Shown: in pieces, positions 1-6,850 of the stretch
How positions within the stretch are numbered: the stretch's first letter is position 1
How the letters are laid out: each line of letters opens with the position of its first letter
Assembly: GCA_964549615.1 (NCBI GenBank)
Contig: CAZJVP010000008.1
Span: 1 to 13,882, forward strand
Source of the DNA: CAYVLA01 sp964549615 [NCBI: uncultured Thermococci archaeon]
GTDB lineage: Archaea > CAYQAE01 > CAYVLA01
Length of the DNA stretch: 13,882 nucleotides
Direction of reading: 5' to 3'
Program-made: the position numbers and the translations under genes
Notes under the pieces: model-generated
Databases searched by the model: none
What the model was told of the DNA's origin: nothing
Seen by the model: only the letters and a program-made list of their open reading frames with translations

Positions 1-143
1 GCCCCCTCGGATTCGACGACGGCGGCCCGCGCAAACAGCGGATCCAACACGCGCTCGGAGACGAGGATTTTCATCCAACCTATCTTCATCGTTCCGATCG
101 GCGGCGTGATATCGGTCTCTGCAAACCCAGCCCTAACAGCCAT
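1..143 (-). CDS. Neutral/alkaline ceramidase-like protein, N-terminal fragment
   Basis: This reading frame starts with ATG at 143 on the minus strand and runs off the left edge, so only about 47 residues are visible. An in-frame TAG lies seven codons upstream of the ATG, which makes this the first possible ATG. The N-terminus reads AGFAETDITPPIGT, followed about 20 residues later by DPLFARAAVVES. The D-I-T-P-P-x-G motif followed by D-P-L-x-A-R-A is the typical opening of the neutral/alkaline non-lysosomal ceramidase superfamily, amidases that cleave the N-acyl bond of ceramides. Many bacterial and archaeal members are annotated only as hypothetical and may act on other amides. No signal peptide precedes the domain. 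The gene lies 87 nt downstream of the aminotransferase on the same strand, so the two may be co-transcribed. Catalytic residues lie outside the window, so activity cannot be judged. Confidence 0.65.
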   Translation of the reverse strand, partial: MAVRAGFAETDITPPIGTMKIGWMKILVSERVLDPLFARAAVVESEG

Positions 144-230
144 GGACCGTTTGGTGAGCTTCTAGCTGATCAAGGTTTTGCCCCTCATCGGCTATCGGCC
201 CGCAAGCGTTCGCTATCCTTGTGCCGGCGA

Positions 231-1493
231 TCACGGGCCGAGTTGGTCAATGTTCTCCATCACCTTGCGGATCCCCTCCGCCATCAGCTCCGCCACCTCA
301 GGCCCGTTCGGCGATCTCAGCGGGGTCGTCATTCCCGTGTGGGTGTCGCAGTGCCTCTGGGCCACGGGGTATGCGTGGACGTCGTAGGCTACGGGCCGCG
401 CATGGGGACACCCCCACGGACAGCCACGGCCGTACCCGTTCCTGGCCTGAAAGACCGTCATCGCGGGAAGAATGAAGGACTGCCATATCCCCGTCTCGAC
501 GCCCTCGGCCGTCAACGCCTTCACTATCCTTTTCCGAAACGCTGCGGCATCGTGGCGGTGGCCGAGCGCCTCGACGTCGAAACGAATCGTGTAGTTGTAC
601 CAGTTGTGGTCGTACCCGTGCGGCTCCTGGGGCAGGATGAGGTTGGGCACGTCCTCTAGGCATTCCGCAAGCCTCAATGCGTTCCGCCTCTGCTCCGAAA
701 GGTACCTGTCCAGCTTCCTCAGCTGGGCCCTGCCGAAAGCCGCCGTGAGATCGTTGTTGCGGTACATCCACCCCAGCGCGTACGCGTGATAGTCCCTCGA
801 TTCGACCGGGCTCCTTGTTTCGCCGAACGACCAGAGTTGCTTGGCCTTGGCCAGCATCTCTTCGTCGTCCGTCACGAACATGCCTCCCTCGCCGGAGCAG
901 AGGACCTTGTTCTGGTTGAAGCTGAAAGCCGCACAGTGACCCAGCGTGCCGACCTTCCTGCCCTTGTACCGCGCACCGTGGGCCTGACAAGCATCCTCGA
1001 TGACCTTCAGGTCATGATCCTCGGCGATCTCCATCACGCGCCCCATGTCCATCGGCAGCCCGTGTAGATGCACCGCCATGATGGCCTTCGTCCTCGGCGT
1101 GATCGCATCCTCGATCTTCTCCACGTCCATGTTCATCGTGTCGAAGTCGATATCCACGAAAACCGGGATGCAGTTGTGGTGTAGGACGCAGGTTGCGGAA
1201 GACGACCAAGAATAGGCTGGAACCAAGACCTCGTCCCCAGCCTGGCAATCGCACGCGACGACCGCCATGTGGAGCGCGGCCGTGCCCGAGTTCGTCGTTA
1301 TGGCGTATCTATTCCCGTTCCATGCGGCGAACTCCTGCTCGAAGGCCACGCAGTTCGGCCCGAAGGCGTGGTTATCTCCCTCAAGGGATGCAAGGACCAT
1401 CCTCCGATCCACATCATCTATGGGAGGCCACCTTTTCACCGTCCCATCGGGAACGGCCTTCGGGCCCCCGTTGATTGCCAGCTTGTTGCGCAT
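231..1493 (-). CDS. DegT/DnrJ/EryC1/StrS family PLP-dependent aminotransferase
   Basis: A 420-residue protein of the sugar aminotransferase family, which moves an amino group from glutamate or glutamine to keto-sugars (or keto-inositols) for nucleotide-sugar and cell-surface glycan synthesis. Visible family features are the opening KLAINGGPKAV, the phosphate-binding turn NSGTAALH (68-75), the aromatic strand VPAYSWSSSA (91-100), the PLP-ring-binding acid in IEDACQAHGA (Asp167) and the Schiff-base lysine in FSFNQNK (Lys196), followed by the glycine-rich GEGG. Length is normal for the family. The ATG at 1493 puts the usual K-L-A-x-x-G-G-P near the N-terminus, so it is preferred over GTG or TTG codons further upstream. 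The C-terminus is intact. It is upstream of the ceramidase-like gene on the same strand and divergent from the UroD-like gene. The presence of this enzyme with fucosidase and sialidase-like genes suggests amino-sugar metabolism, but the substrate cannot be read from the sequence. Confidence 0.93.
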   Translation of the reverse strand: MRNKLAINGGPKAVPDGTVKRWPPIDDVDRRMVLASLEGDNHAFGPNCVAFEQEFAAWNGNRYAITTNSGTAALHMAVVACDCQAGDEVLVPAYSWSSSATCVLHHNCIPVFVDIDFDTMNMDVEKIEDAITPRTKAIMAVHLHGLPMDMGRVMEIAEDHDLKVIEDACQAHGARYKGRKVGTLGHCAAFSFNQNKVLCSGEGGMFVTDDEEMLAKAKQLWSFGETRSPVESRDYHAYALGWMYRNNDLTAAFGRAQLRKLDRYLSEQRRNALRLAECLEDVPNLILPQEPHGYDHNWYNYTIRFDVEALGHRHDAAAFRKRIVKALTAEGVETGIWQSFILPAMTVFQARNGYGRGCPWGCPHARPVAYDVHAYPVAQRHCDTHTGMTTPLRSPNGPEVAELMAEGIRKVMENIDQLGP

Positions 1494-1569
1494 GTTCTCA
1501 CGACCAAGGACCCATCCCGTAATGCTGGGCCCGTCCTACCTTCACGAACCAGCAGGCGGCATCGCGTGC

Positions 1570-1578
1570 CTATTTAAT
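1570..1578 (-). promoter_or_regulatory. Candidate archaeal TATA box upstream of the aminotransferase gene
   Basis: In a GC-rich intergenic stretch, the minus strand reads CAATTAAATAGG here, close to the archaeal TATA consensus. It lies about 80 nt upstream of the aminotransferase ATG, which would leave a leader of roughly 50 nt. The box is nearly symmetrical and could also serve plus-strand transcription, although the UroD-like start is 157 nt away. Assigned by composition and spacing only. Confidence 0.35.
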
Positions 1579-1734
1579 TGATCGGTCCGCGAGAGACATG
1601 CCCCAGAAGGGCCATGAATCGTGGATGGCGAGGTTGAACCTCCTTGTCTGTCCCGAACATGGAATCCGGCCTGCGTGAAGGTAAAATTAAGAAACGACGC
1701 TCATCCGAAGGGAGAAGTTCGCAAGCACGGGGCA

Positions 1735-2745
1735 ATGACGACATTGACGCTATGCAAGGAAGCAGAAGATCTGCAGCGGCTGTTGCGCGGCGGCCGGGTC
1801 TACAAACCTCCCTTCTGGGAGGTCTGGTTCGGGATGGAGAAGTTCTTCGCCAAGCGCTACGGAGAGGTTAACGTCCCTAACCGGATAAGGATGGCCAAGG
1901 ATCTGGGAATGGCGATAGTCTGTCTGGGAGGCATCAACATAAATGCAGGCTTCCACAAGCACGGGCAGACAAGCTCCGGGGTTGCGCGCTACTGCGGCGG
2001 GTCTCTTACCAGCCTGAAGCAGCTCGAGGAAAGGGAGCTTCCCAACTTCGACAAAACCATAGAACAGTGGAAGCACGACCAAGGACTGATCAGGGACGCA
2101 GGGTTGATCTCCTGGGTGGTGGTCCCATGGTGCTTCCACACGATAGCGACCTCGATGGGGCTGCGAAACTTCATAATCAAGCTCCACAAAGATTACGAAT
2201 TCGTGGACCGGGCTTTGGAGTGGGTTGAGGAACGCACCCGCTTAGGCATCGACACCGCGATCAAAGAGGCGAGGCCCGATGTGGTGCTCTTCGACGGCGA
2301 CTGCGCCTACCAGACGGGGCTGATGGTTCATCCCACCATCTTTCGCCGCCTCGTCTTCGAAAGGACGAAGGAGACCCTGTCCCATCTCAAACCCCTTGGC
2401 ATACCTTACGCCTTCCATACCGACGGCAAGCTCGACGACGTGATACCGCTTCTGGTGGACCTCGGCTTCTCGGCCGTCCACGGCTGCGAGAAGGCGGCAA
2501 ACGACCTAGGAGATCTCGTCAGAAGATTCGGGGACCAGATCGTGCTAGTGGGAAACATGGATGTGACCTTCCTCTACCTTTCAACCCCTGAGCAGGTCCG
2601 CCGCGAGACCGAGTCCATGCTCAGGATCGGAAGCCGGAAGGGAAGGTTCGTTGCAGCGTGCAACACGAGTCCTCTTGACAACATACCGGAGGAGAACTAT
2701 CTGGCGATGGTGCAGTCCATCAGGGAGTTCTCTCCCAATGGCTGA
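1735..2745 (+). CDS. Uroporphyrinogen decarboxylase (UroD/MtaA) family protein
   Basis: A 336-residue TIM-barrel protein of the UroD/MtaA superfamily, which contains uroporphyrinogen decarboxylase and Zn-dependent corrinoid methyltransferases. Recognisable segments are VPWCFHTIATSMG (130-142), LFDGDCAYQTGLMVHP (185-200), AFHTDGKLDDVIPLL (226-240), FSAVHGCEK (245-253) and LVGNMDV (271-277). The tail NTSPLDNIPEENYLAM places the late Asn-Ile-Pro region usual in this group. The HTDG and GCE pair resembles the methyltransferase-type branch rather than haem-pathway UroD, whose N-terminal arginine signature is not apparent. The frame is open upstream to a GTG at 1621, but residues before the ATG at 1735 do not resemble the family, so 1735 is chosen. 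No strong ribosome site precedes it. An AT-rich stretch (TAAAATTAA, 1682-1690) about 45-50 nt upstream may be the promoter. No corrinoid protein or methyltransferase partner lies nearby, so the substrate is unknown. Confidence 0.85.
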   Translation: MTTLTLCKEAEDLQRLLRGGRVYKPPFWEVWFGMEKFFAKRYGEVNVPNRIRMAKDLGMAIVCLGGININAGFHKHGQTSSGVARYCGGSLTSLKQLEERELPNFDKTIEQWKHDQGLIRDAGLISWVVVPWCFHTIATSMGLRNFIIKLHKDYEFVDRALEWVEERTRLGIDTAIKEARPDVVLFDGDCAYQTGLMVHPTIFRRLVFERTKETLSHLKPLGIPYAFHTDGKLDDVIPLLVDLGFSAVHGCEKAANDLGDLVRRFGDQIVLVGNMDVTFLYLSTPEQVRRETESMLRIGSRKGRFVAACNTSPLDNIPEENYLAMVQSIREFSPNG

Positions 2746-2974
2746 GGCGCCTGAAGACTCGCTCCGGGGCTTGCCGAGAGTTGGGGTAGGCCTCAAGCGC
2801 GCTGCCACGATTGAAACCTTCATGCCACGCAAGCTGCAACTCCTTTGCCAGAGCTGTCACCGATCCTGGGCCTTCGCTGGGATCAGAGGATCTTGCAACC
2901 AGAAGTCGGCAGGCTCGATTCTGGCTCGCAACCATGTGATCTGGAAAGGGTCCCGGCCATCTTCAAGCCGATCA

Positions 2975-3688
2975 TCACGTTAGGTCGCCGCAGGCGCACT
3001 TGACCTCGTGCAGTATGTCCAGAAGCTCGCCAAATCCCTTCCCGGTCTTCGCCGAGACGAGGCAAGGCCTCTGTGCTGGCAGATACTCCTCCATGATCCT
3101 TGCCATCCTGACGTTCAGCTCGTATCTTAGCCCCTCGCCTGCGAGCTCAAGGAATCGTCGCGGATCCTCCAAAAGCGTTCGGACTCTGGCTATTCGCTCC
3201 GGACGCAAGAGATCGATCTTGTTGACCACGTTGACAGCTGCCGTTCCGAGCGAGAACTGCGCGGCGAGCGAGTAGAGGATCAGGCTTGGCAGCGTCTGGA
3301 GGGGCGTTGAGGCGTCTAGGATGTAGATGCAGCAACAGTCGGGAAGCCGGCCAACGATCCGGGGCCCGGCGTCCCTGAAGACGAAGGGTTCCACCTGGCC
3401 CGGCGTATCGAGAAGCACGAAATCGTCCGAGTATCTCGGGATCCTGACGCACGCTAACCTGTCGATTGCCCTAAGCATCGCGCCGTTAGGGCCCAGGCCC
3501 TCCTCCCTCATCACGGCCTCCAGGGTATACTTCGACCTGACGTCGAAGTCCGGGGCGTAGGGCAAGCTCTCCACGCCGGGGTCAAGGTTCACTTGCCTGA
3601 CGCGGTAGCGCCTCGCAAGGAAGGACCCGAACCTCGCGGTGAGCAGGCTCTTGCCCGATCCTGCCGGACCCAACACAAGAACGTACAT
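2975..3688 (-). CDS. GPN-loop GTPase (archaeal XAB1/Gpn family)
   Basis: A 237-residue GTPase of the GPN-loop family. Eukaryotic Gpn1-3 proteins assist assembly and nuclear import of RNA polymerase II. Archaeal members, such as the structurally known Pyrococcus abyssi protein PAB0955, form homodimers whose cellular role is less clear. All motifs are present: Walker A GPAGSGKS (7-14), the switch-type LDPG (35-38), the diagnostic Gly-Pro-Asn insertion in GLGPNGAM (64-71, GPN at 66-68), the G3 motif DTPGQVE (94-100), NKID for guanine specificity (156-159) and VSAKTGKG (211-218). Length is close to the usual archaeal size. The ATG at 3688 puts Walker A at residue 7, as expected. The cytoplasmic gene is flanked by unrelated accessory genes and appears to be transcribed alone. 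Because this family is restricted to archaea and eukaryotes, it is the best evidence in the window for an archaeal host. Confidence 0.95.
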   Translation of the reverse strand: MYVLVLGPAGSGKSLLTARFGSFLARRYRVRQVNLDPGVESLPYAPDFDVRSKYTLEAVMREEGLGPNGAMLRAIDRLACVRIPRYSDDFVLLDTPGQVEPFVFRDAGPRIVGRLPDCCCIYILDASTPLQTLPSLILYSLAAQFSLGTAAVNVVNKIDLLRPERIARVRTLLEDPRRFLELAGEGLRYELNVRMARIMEEYLPAQRPCLVSAKTGKGFGELLDILHEVKCACGDLT

Positions 3689-4216
3689 GCCCAGGATTGA
3701 TACCAGCCTCAGCCAGTTAAAGCTGACTTCCCTGTGCTCTCCGGACGCCTGAAAAAGGCCGGAAGATTCCTACTTCGTGCCGCGTCCGACGTTGGGTGGA
3801 AGCTAGCCAGGCAAACACCACCGATGCTTTTTGGCCTTGAGGTTGATCCAGCCGTCGATGGCGGAACATGTTGCGTGCGTCCGTGCCGAAGCCGTTGGGA
3901 TGCTAGCAGATCATGAGAGGAAATGCCGATGCCCTAGTAGGAAGGGACCCTCGGCCCTATGATCCATCCCTCTGCGGGGAAGCAATCGGCTCGGATCCTT
4001 GGAAGGCGGAAGCCATGCGGCCACCGGCGAACTCTCCCTCACAGTCCTTGGAACCTTCCGCCCCGCTCTGGTCACAACTCGGGTCGTGCCTCGAGCGGTC
4101 GTGAGAGCACGAAGGGCCGTCCAAGAACCGAAAGCACAACCGACGATCCTTGACGGAACTCAAAGCGCCTTCGACTGGGGCAGGGGCCCTGGACCCCAAG
4201 CCACGATTCTAGCCTT
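3689..4216. other. 528-nt intergenic stretch without a convincing gene
   Basis: Several short open frames cross this stretch on both strands, but their translations are rich in Arg, Ser and Pro, show no motif, and overlap one another. I therefore call none of them. The GTPase promoter lies at its left end. An 8-base inverted pair, GGCGGAAG at 4005-4012 and CTTCCGCC at 4055-4062, could close a 42-nt loop. The sequence TCCTTGGAA occurs on both sides of this region. A decayed gene or a structured RNA is possible, but neither is shown. Confidence 0.4.
3716..3723 (-). promoter_or_regulatory. Candidate TATA box of the GPN GTPase gene
   Basis: The minus strand reads CAGCTTTAACTGG here. The box centre is about 31 nt upstream of the ATG at 3688. 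With the usual 25-27 nt between TATA box and transcription start in archaea, the RNA would begin within a few nucleotides of the ATG. This suggests a leaderless message, and indeed no Shine-Dalgarno sequence is visible before the ATG. Confidence 0.45.
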
Positions 4217-5320
4217 CTAAGGATACGCTCTTCCACCGGTGGCCCGATTCACCTCAAGCCCGAGGCGAGCTTCCTCGCTGACGAGCTTGCCTGCAGCCAC
4301 ATCCTCCTCTCGAAAGATTGCCAACAGGATCTGCTTGGCGTAAAACCGCGAGTAGTCATATATGACGTAGATCTTGCCGTCCGGAGCCTGGACCCCGTCT
4401 GGGTAGGACACGCCCTCCCTCTCATCCAAGAGCAGCCCACCTGACCACGTGCGGCCGTCGTCCAACGACAGATACGCGGTTAGGTGTGATCTTCCGGTCC
4501 TTCGTGTGATGGGGCCATGCTTGACGAGGAGCAAGTTGCCGGAGAGCAGGCGGCGAATGAAGAAGCGAGCTGTTGCATGCTGGATTTCGGACGGGTTCAG
4601 TTCGTCCCATGTCCTGCCCCCGTCGGCGGAGTGGCTCTCGCCGATTCCGTAGTCGGTTCGCACCAGCATCCAGAGGCGCCCATCACCCTTCTCCACCACC
4701 ATGTGCTCGGAGAAGGAACCCTCGGGCACGACGGGTCCGCCCCTCCTCATCCAAGTACTTCCGCAATCAGTCGATGCGAAGACGTTGGGTCGCTTCTCTT
4801 CCTCAGGCACATCGGAGCGTTTGCTTGACCGCCACACGCACGCTGGAAGCAACCACTCGCCGCTGCCAAGCACCGTCGGCTTGTTCATCGCAACGCCGTT
4901 GCACAGCCGTCGGGGATCAGACCATCTGGGGCTTTCCGATCCGGAGTCGGAAGTCTGGATCACCCATACCCCGGCTCGCCCGTCGAAGCGGTGATAGCTC
5001 TGGGCCCAGAAAAGCCACAGCCGTCCTCGGGGATCGTGCCAAAGACAGGGGTCAAAGGCCCTCACTGGGTCAGGAGGGTCGATGACCACCTTCAGGTCCG
5101 ACCATGTCTCTCCGTCATCACCGCTGGTAGCTAGCATGACGTAGTTCTCATCTCCCTCGCCGGTGCCTCCGCCATACCACACGGCCCACAACCTTCCGTT
5201 GGCTGCACGCTCGATCCCGGGAATCCCTTGGAACATACGACGGCAATTCCCATACCCGGGACCGGGAGACGTATTCACGTACGCGGGCTGCAGCGCCGGG
5301 TCATCCGGGGAAACGGCCAT
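4217..5320 (-). CDS. BNR/Asp-box sialidase-like protein
   Basis: A 367-residue six-bladed beta-propeller protein of the sialidase/BNR-repeat superfamily (BNR_2-like). Asp boxes of the form S-x-D-x-G-x-T-W are visible at 66-73 (SGDDGETW), 183-190 (STDCGSTW), 231-238 (SADGGRTW) and 285-292 (SLDDGRTW), with a looser one near 124-133. The late signature YPDGVQAPDGKIYVIYDYSR (306-325) is characteristic of this group. The sialidase FRIP motif is replaced by a GIPGIER-like segment (32-38), so sialic acid should not be assumed as the substrate. No signal peptide is seen, so the protein is probably cytoplasmic. The ATG at 5320 is fixed by the strong ribosome site GAGGAGGAG six nucleotides upstream; an ATG four bases earlier is out of frame. 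It is 69 nt downstream of a GATase1-like membrane protein gene on the same strand. Related proteins are often found in glycan-utilisation loci. Confidence 0.85.
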   Translation of the reverse strand: MAVSPDDPALQPAYVNTSPGPGYGNCRRMFQGIPGIERAANGRLWAVWYGGGTGEGDENYVMLATSGDDGETWSDLKVVIDPPDPVRAFDPCLWHDPRGRLWLFWAQSYHRFDGRAGVWVIQTSDSGSESPRWSDPRRLCNGVAMNKPTVLGSGEWLLPACVWRSSKRSDVPEEEKRPNVFASTDCGSTWMRRGGPVVPEGSFSEHMVVEKGDGRLWMLVRTDYGIGESHSADGGRTWDELNPSEIQHATARFFIRRLLSGNLLLVKHGPITRRTGRSHLTAYLSLDDGRTWSGGLLLDEREGVSYPDGVQAPDGKIYVIYDYSRFYAKQILLAIFREEDVAAGKLVSEEARLGLEVNRATGGRAYP

Positions 5321-5326
5321 GCATGT

Positions 5327-5335
5327 CTCCTCCTC
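5327..5335 (-). promoter_or_regulatory. Strong Shine-Dalgarno site of the sialidase-like gene
   Basis: The minus strand reads GAGGAGGAG, followed by six bases and the ATG at 5320. This is an optimal ribosome-binding site. It decides between two overlapping ATGs, of which only the second is in the protein's frame. Confidence 0.75.
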
Positions 5336-5358
5336 GAACCGAGGCTTGCCTCCGCACT

Positions 5359-5367
5359 GTTAAATGT
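5359..5367 (-). promoter_or_regulatory. Candidate TATA box of the sialidase-like gene
   Basis: The minus strand reads ACATTTAAC here, an AT-rich island about 40 nt upstream of the ATG at 5320, in a GC-rich background. With the usual archaeal spacing, transcription would start just upstream of the Shine-Dalgarno site, giving a short leader. If it is real, the sialidase-like gene has its own promoter and does not depend on the upstream GATase1-like gene. Confidence 0.35.
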
Positions 5368-5389
5368 CGACAGGCGTCACGGTACGGGG

Positions 5390-6736
5390 TCACTGCGCCA
5401 TTACCTGATCGGATAGCCTTGTTGTCACCACTTCCCTGTAGAGCCTGCGTTGGACCATGACCGACCACAGCACGAACGCACAGACCAGGCTTGTCCCAGT
5501 CACCGCCAGCCACTCGATTACGTAGACCCAGAGCAGGGTGCGATCCTTCAGTTTCATGGCCTCCTTCTCCAGCTCCCCAAGCATCCCATCCACCTGCCGG
5601 TAGGCGTCCAGCGTCTCGTCGAAGCGAAGCTGCAGGTACATCGGCCTGGCGCTGGACGCCGTCCGGTCAAGATCGTCGATCTTGGAGATGATCTTCGCCG
5701 TGTTCGCGCCGAAGCGGTCGCAAAACTCAAGAAGCGTTAGAAGGAGGGACTTCTTCATGTTCACCTCGAGCATCTTGGCTCTCAACGAGTGCACCAGGTT
5801 GATGTCCTGCGGCACGGGCCGGCGGTTCAGATAGATCATCAGGTTGCAGCCGAAATCGATGGCATACTCCCACGGTTCATTCCCGTAGAAGGAGGCGATC
5901 TCGCTCGTGTAGGCAAAAACCCGCGATCCATTCCCAACCTCCCAGTCCAACATCGCTGGGTGGTCGTTGTACCCGATGCTCTCGAAGTGGGCCAACACTT
6001 GGGCCCCGGGCCTGGCCCTAACCAAGTTGTGGTGGGCGTTCGTCATGAACGCGAGCCTTTTGTTCCAAGAAAGGCTGCCCACGAACTCGTGGTCCAGACC
6101 AGTGACGACCAAGTAGATCCCATAACGCGGGTACTCAACCCAGGTGTCGGTCACAACGTCCGTCGGCAATAGGTCCCCGATGCTGGTATCGCCCCAGCTC
6201 GGCCGGGCGAAGGATCCGCCGAAGCTCTCCCACCCGCCGCCCATGAATAGCCCCATGCCCCTCTCCCGGACTCCCCTGGCCAACATCTCGATGTTGCTGG
6301 GTCCCACGGCCTCCCGATTGGCGTTGGACAGCACGATAACGTCGAAGCGCGAGATCAGCTGCTGGTATGTGCGAGGCATGTACAACCTGACCAACCTATA
6401 GACCGCCGGCTCCCCGGAGGCCTGCTGCGCGGGCCCGAAGGCGGCCAGATCGCGGAGCGTTGCCTGCACGAAGCTTACGGAGAAGAGGGGGTCGAACCTC
6501 ATGTCCCAGAAGGGGCGGGAGCGAAGCATGCAACCCACGTAGAGCACGCCGATCCGTCCGTCCTCAAGCGCATGGGCGGAAGGACCAAGAGCCAGGACGA
6601 CGAGCCCGCACCGAAGGCCCAGGAGAACGTTCGCCCCTTGGTTGCGGCGCCGGTACAATCTCATCGCCACCCAATCCGACCTAGTTTTCTCGGGCCGGCG
6701 CACCAAAATATCTTCCGTTTCAGACATCCCACCCAT
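5390..6736 (-). CDS. Membrane-anchored GATase1-like protein, copy 1
   Basis: A secreted, C-terminally anchored protein of about 448 residues. Numbering below starts from the ATG at 6736. A hydrophobic signal segment (about 36-56, ending PSAHA) is followed by the ectodomain opening GRIGVLYVGC, then RLYMPRTY (117-124), FDVIVLSN (131-138) and FMGGGWESFGG (164-174), ending LLPTDVV. This order matches the glutamine-amidotransferase-like (GATase1_like/ThuA-like) fold. No Cys sits at the nucleophile elbow, so amidotransferase activity is unlikely. A charged helical stalk (about 350-400) leads to one transmembrane helix containing IEW, then a basic tail with YREVVTTR. Starts at 6727 and 6664 are also possible; 6664 gives the most usual signal-peptide length. 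Divergent from the fucosidase gene. Homologous to 10221-11453 and to the fragments at 11662 and 13604. Function unknown; a surface sensing or binding role is my inference. Confidence 0.8.
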   Translation of the reverse strand: MGGMSETEDILVRRPEKTRSDWVAMRLYRRRNQGANVLLGLRCGLVVLALGPSAHALEDGRIGVLYVGCMLRSRPFWDMRFDPLFSVSFVQATLRDLAAFGPAQQASGEPAVYRLVRLYMPRTYQQLISRFDVIVLSNANREAVGPSNIEMLARGVRERGMGLFMGGGWESFGGSFARPSWGDTSIGDLLPTDVVTDTWVEYPRYGIYLVVTGLDHEFVGSLSWNKRLAFMTNAHHNLVRARPGAQVLAHFESIGYNDHPAMLDWEVGNGSRVFAYTSEIASFYGNEPWEYAIDFGCNLMIYLNRRPVPQDINLVHSLRAKMLEVNMKKSLLLTLLEFCDRFGANTAKIISKIDDLDRTASSARPMYLQLRFDETLDAYRQVDGMLGELEKEAMKLKDRTLLWVYVIEWLAVTGTSLVCAFVLWSVMVQRRLYREVVTTRLSDQVMAQ

Positions 6737-6807
6737 CGACCATGACTCCGCGTGAGCGGCGAGCAGCAAGCAGTCAACGGAACGTTCCGGAAGGAAACGT
6801 TACACAA

Positions 6808-6818
6808 CAGATAATTGG
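6808..6818 (+). promoter_or_regulatory. Candidate TATA box of the fucosidase operon
   Basis: The sequence CAGATAATTGG is an AT-rich island about 40 nt upstream of the fucosidase ATG at 6851, within the divergent region shared with GATase1-like copy 1. The position resembles that of the boxes before other genes in this window. There is no clear Shine-Dalgarno site before 6851. Confidence 0.3.
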
Positions 6819-6850
6819 ACGGTTGCGCCGACGCAGGCGAGGCACTACAT

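Noticed and set aside
298-990. Minus-strand open frame of 230 codons
   Set aside because: It lies wholly inside the aminotransferase in a different frame and has shadow-like Arg/Gly-rich composition.
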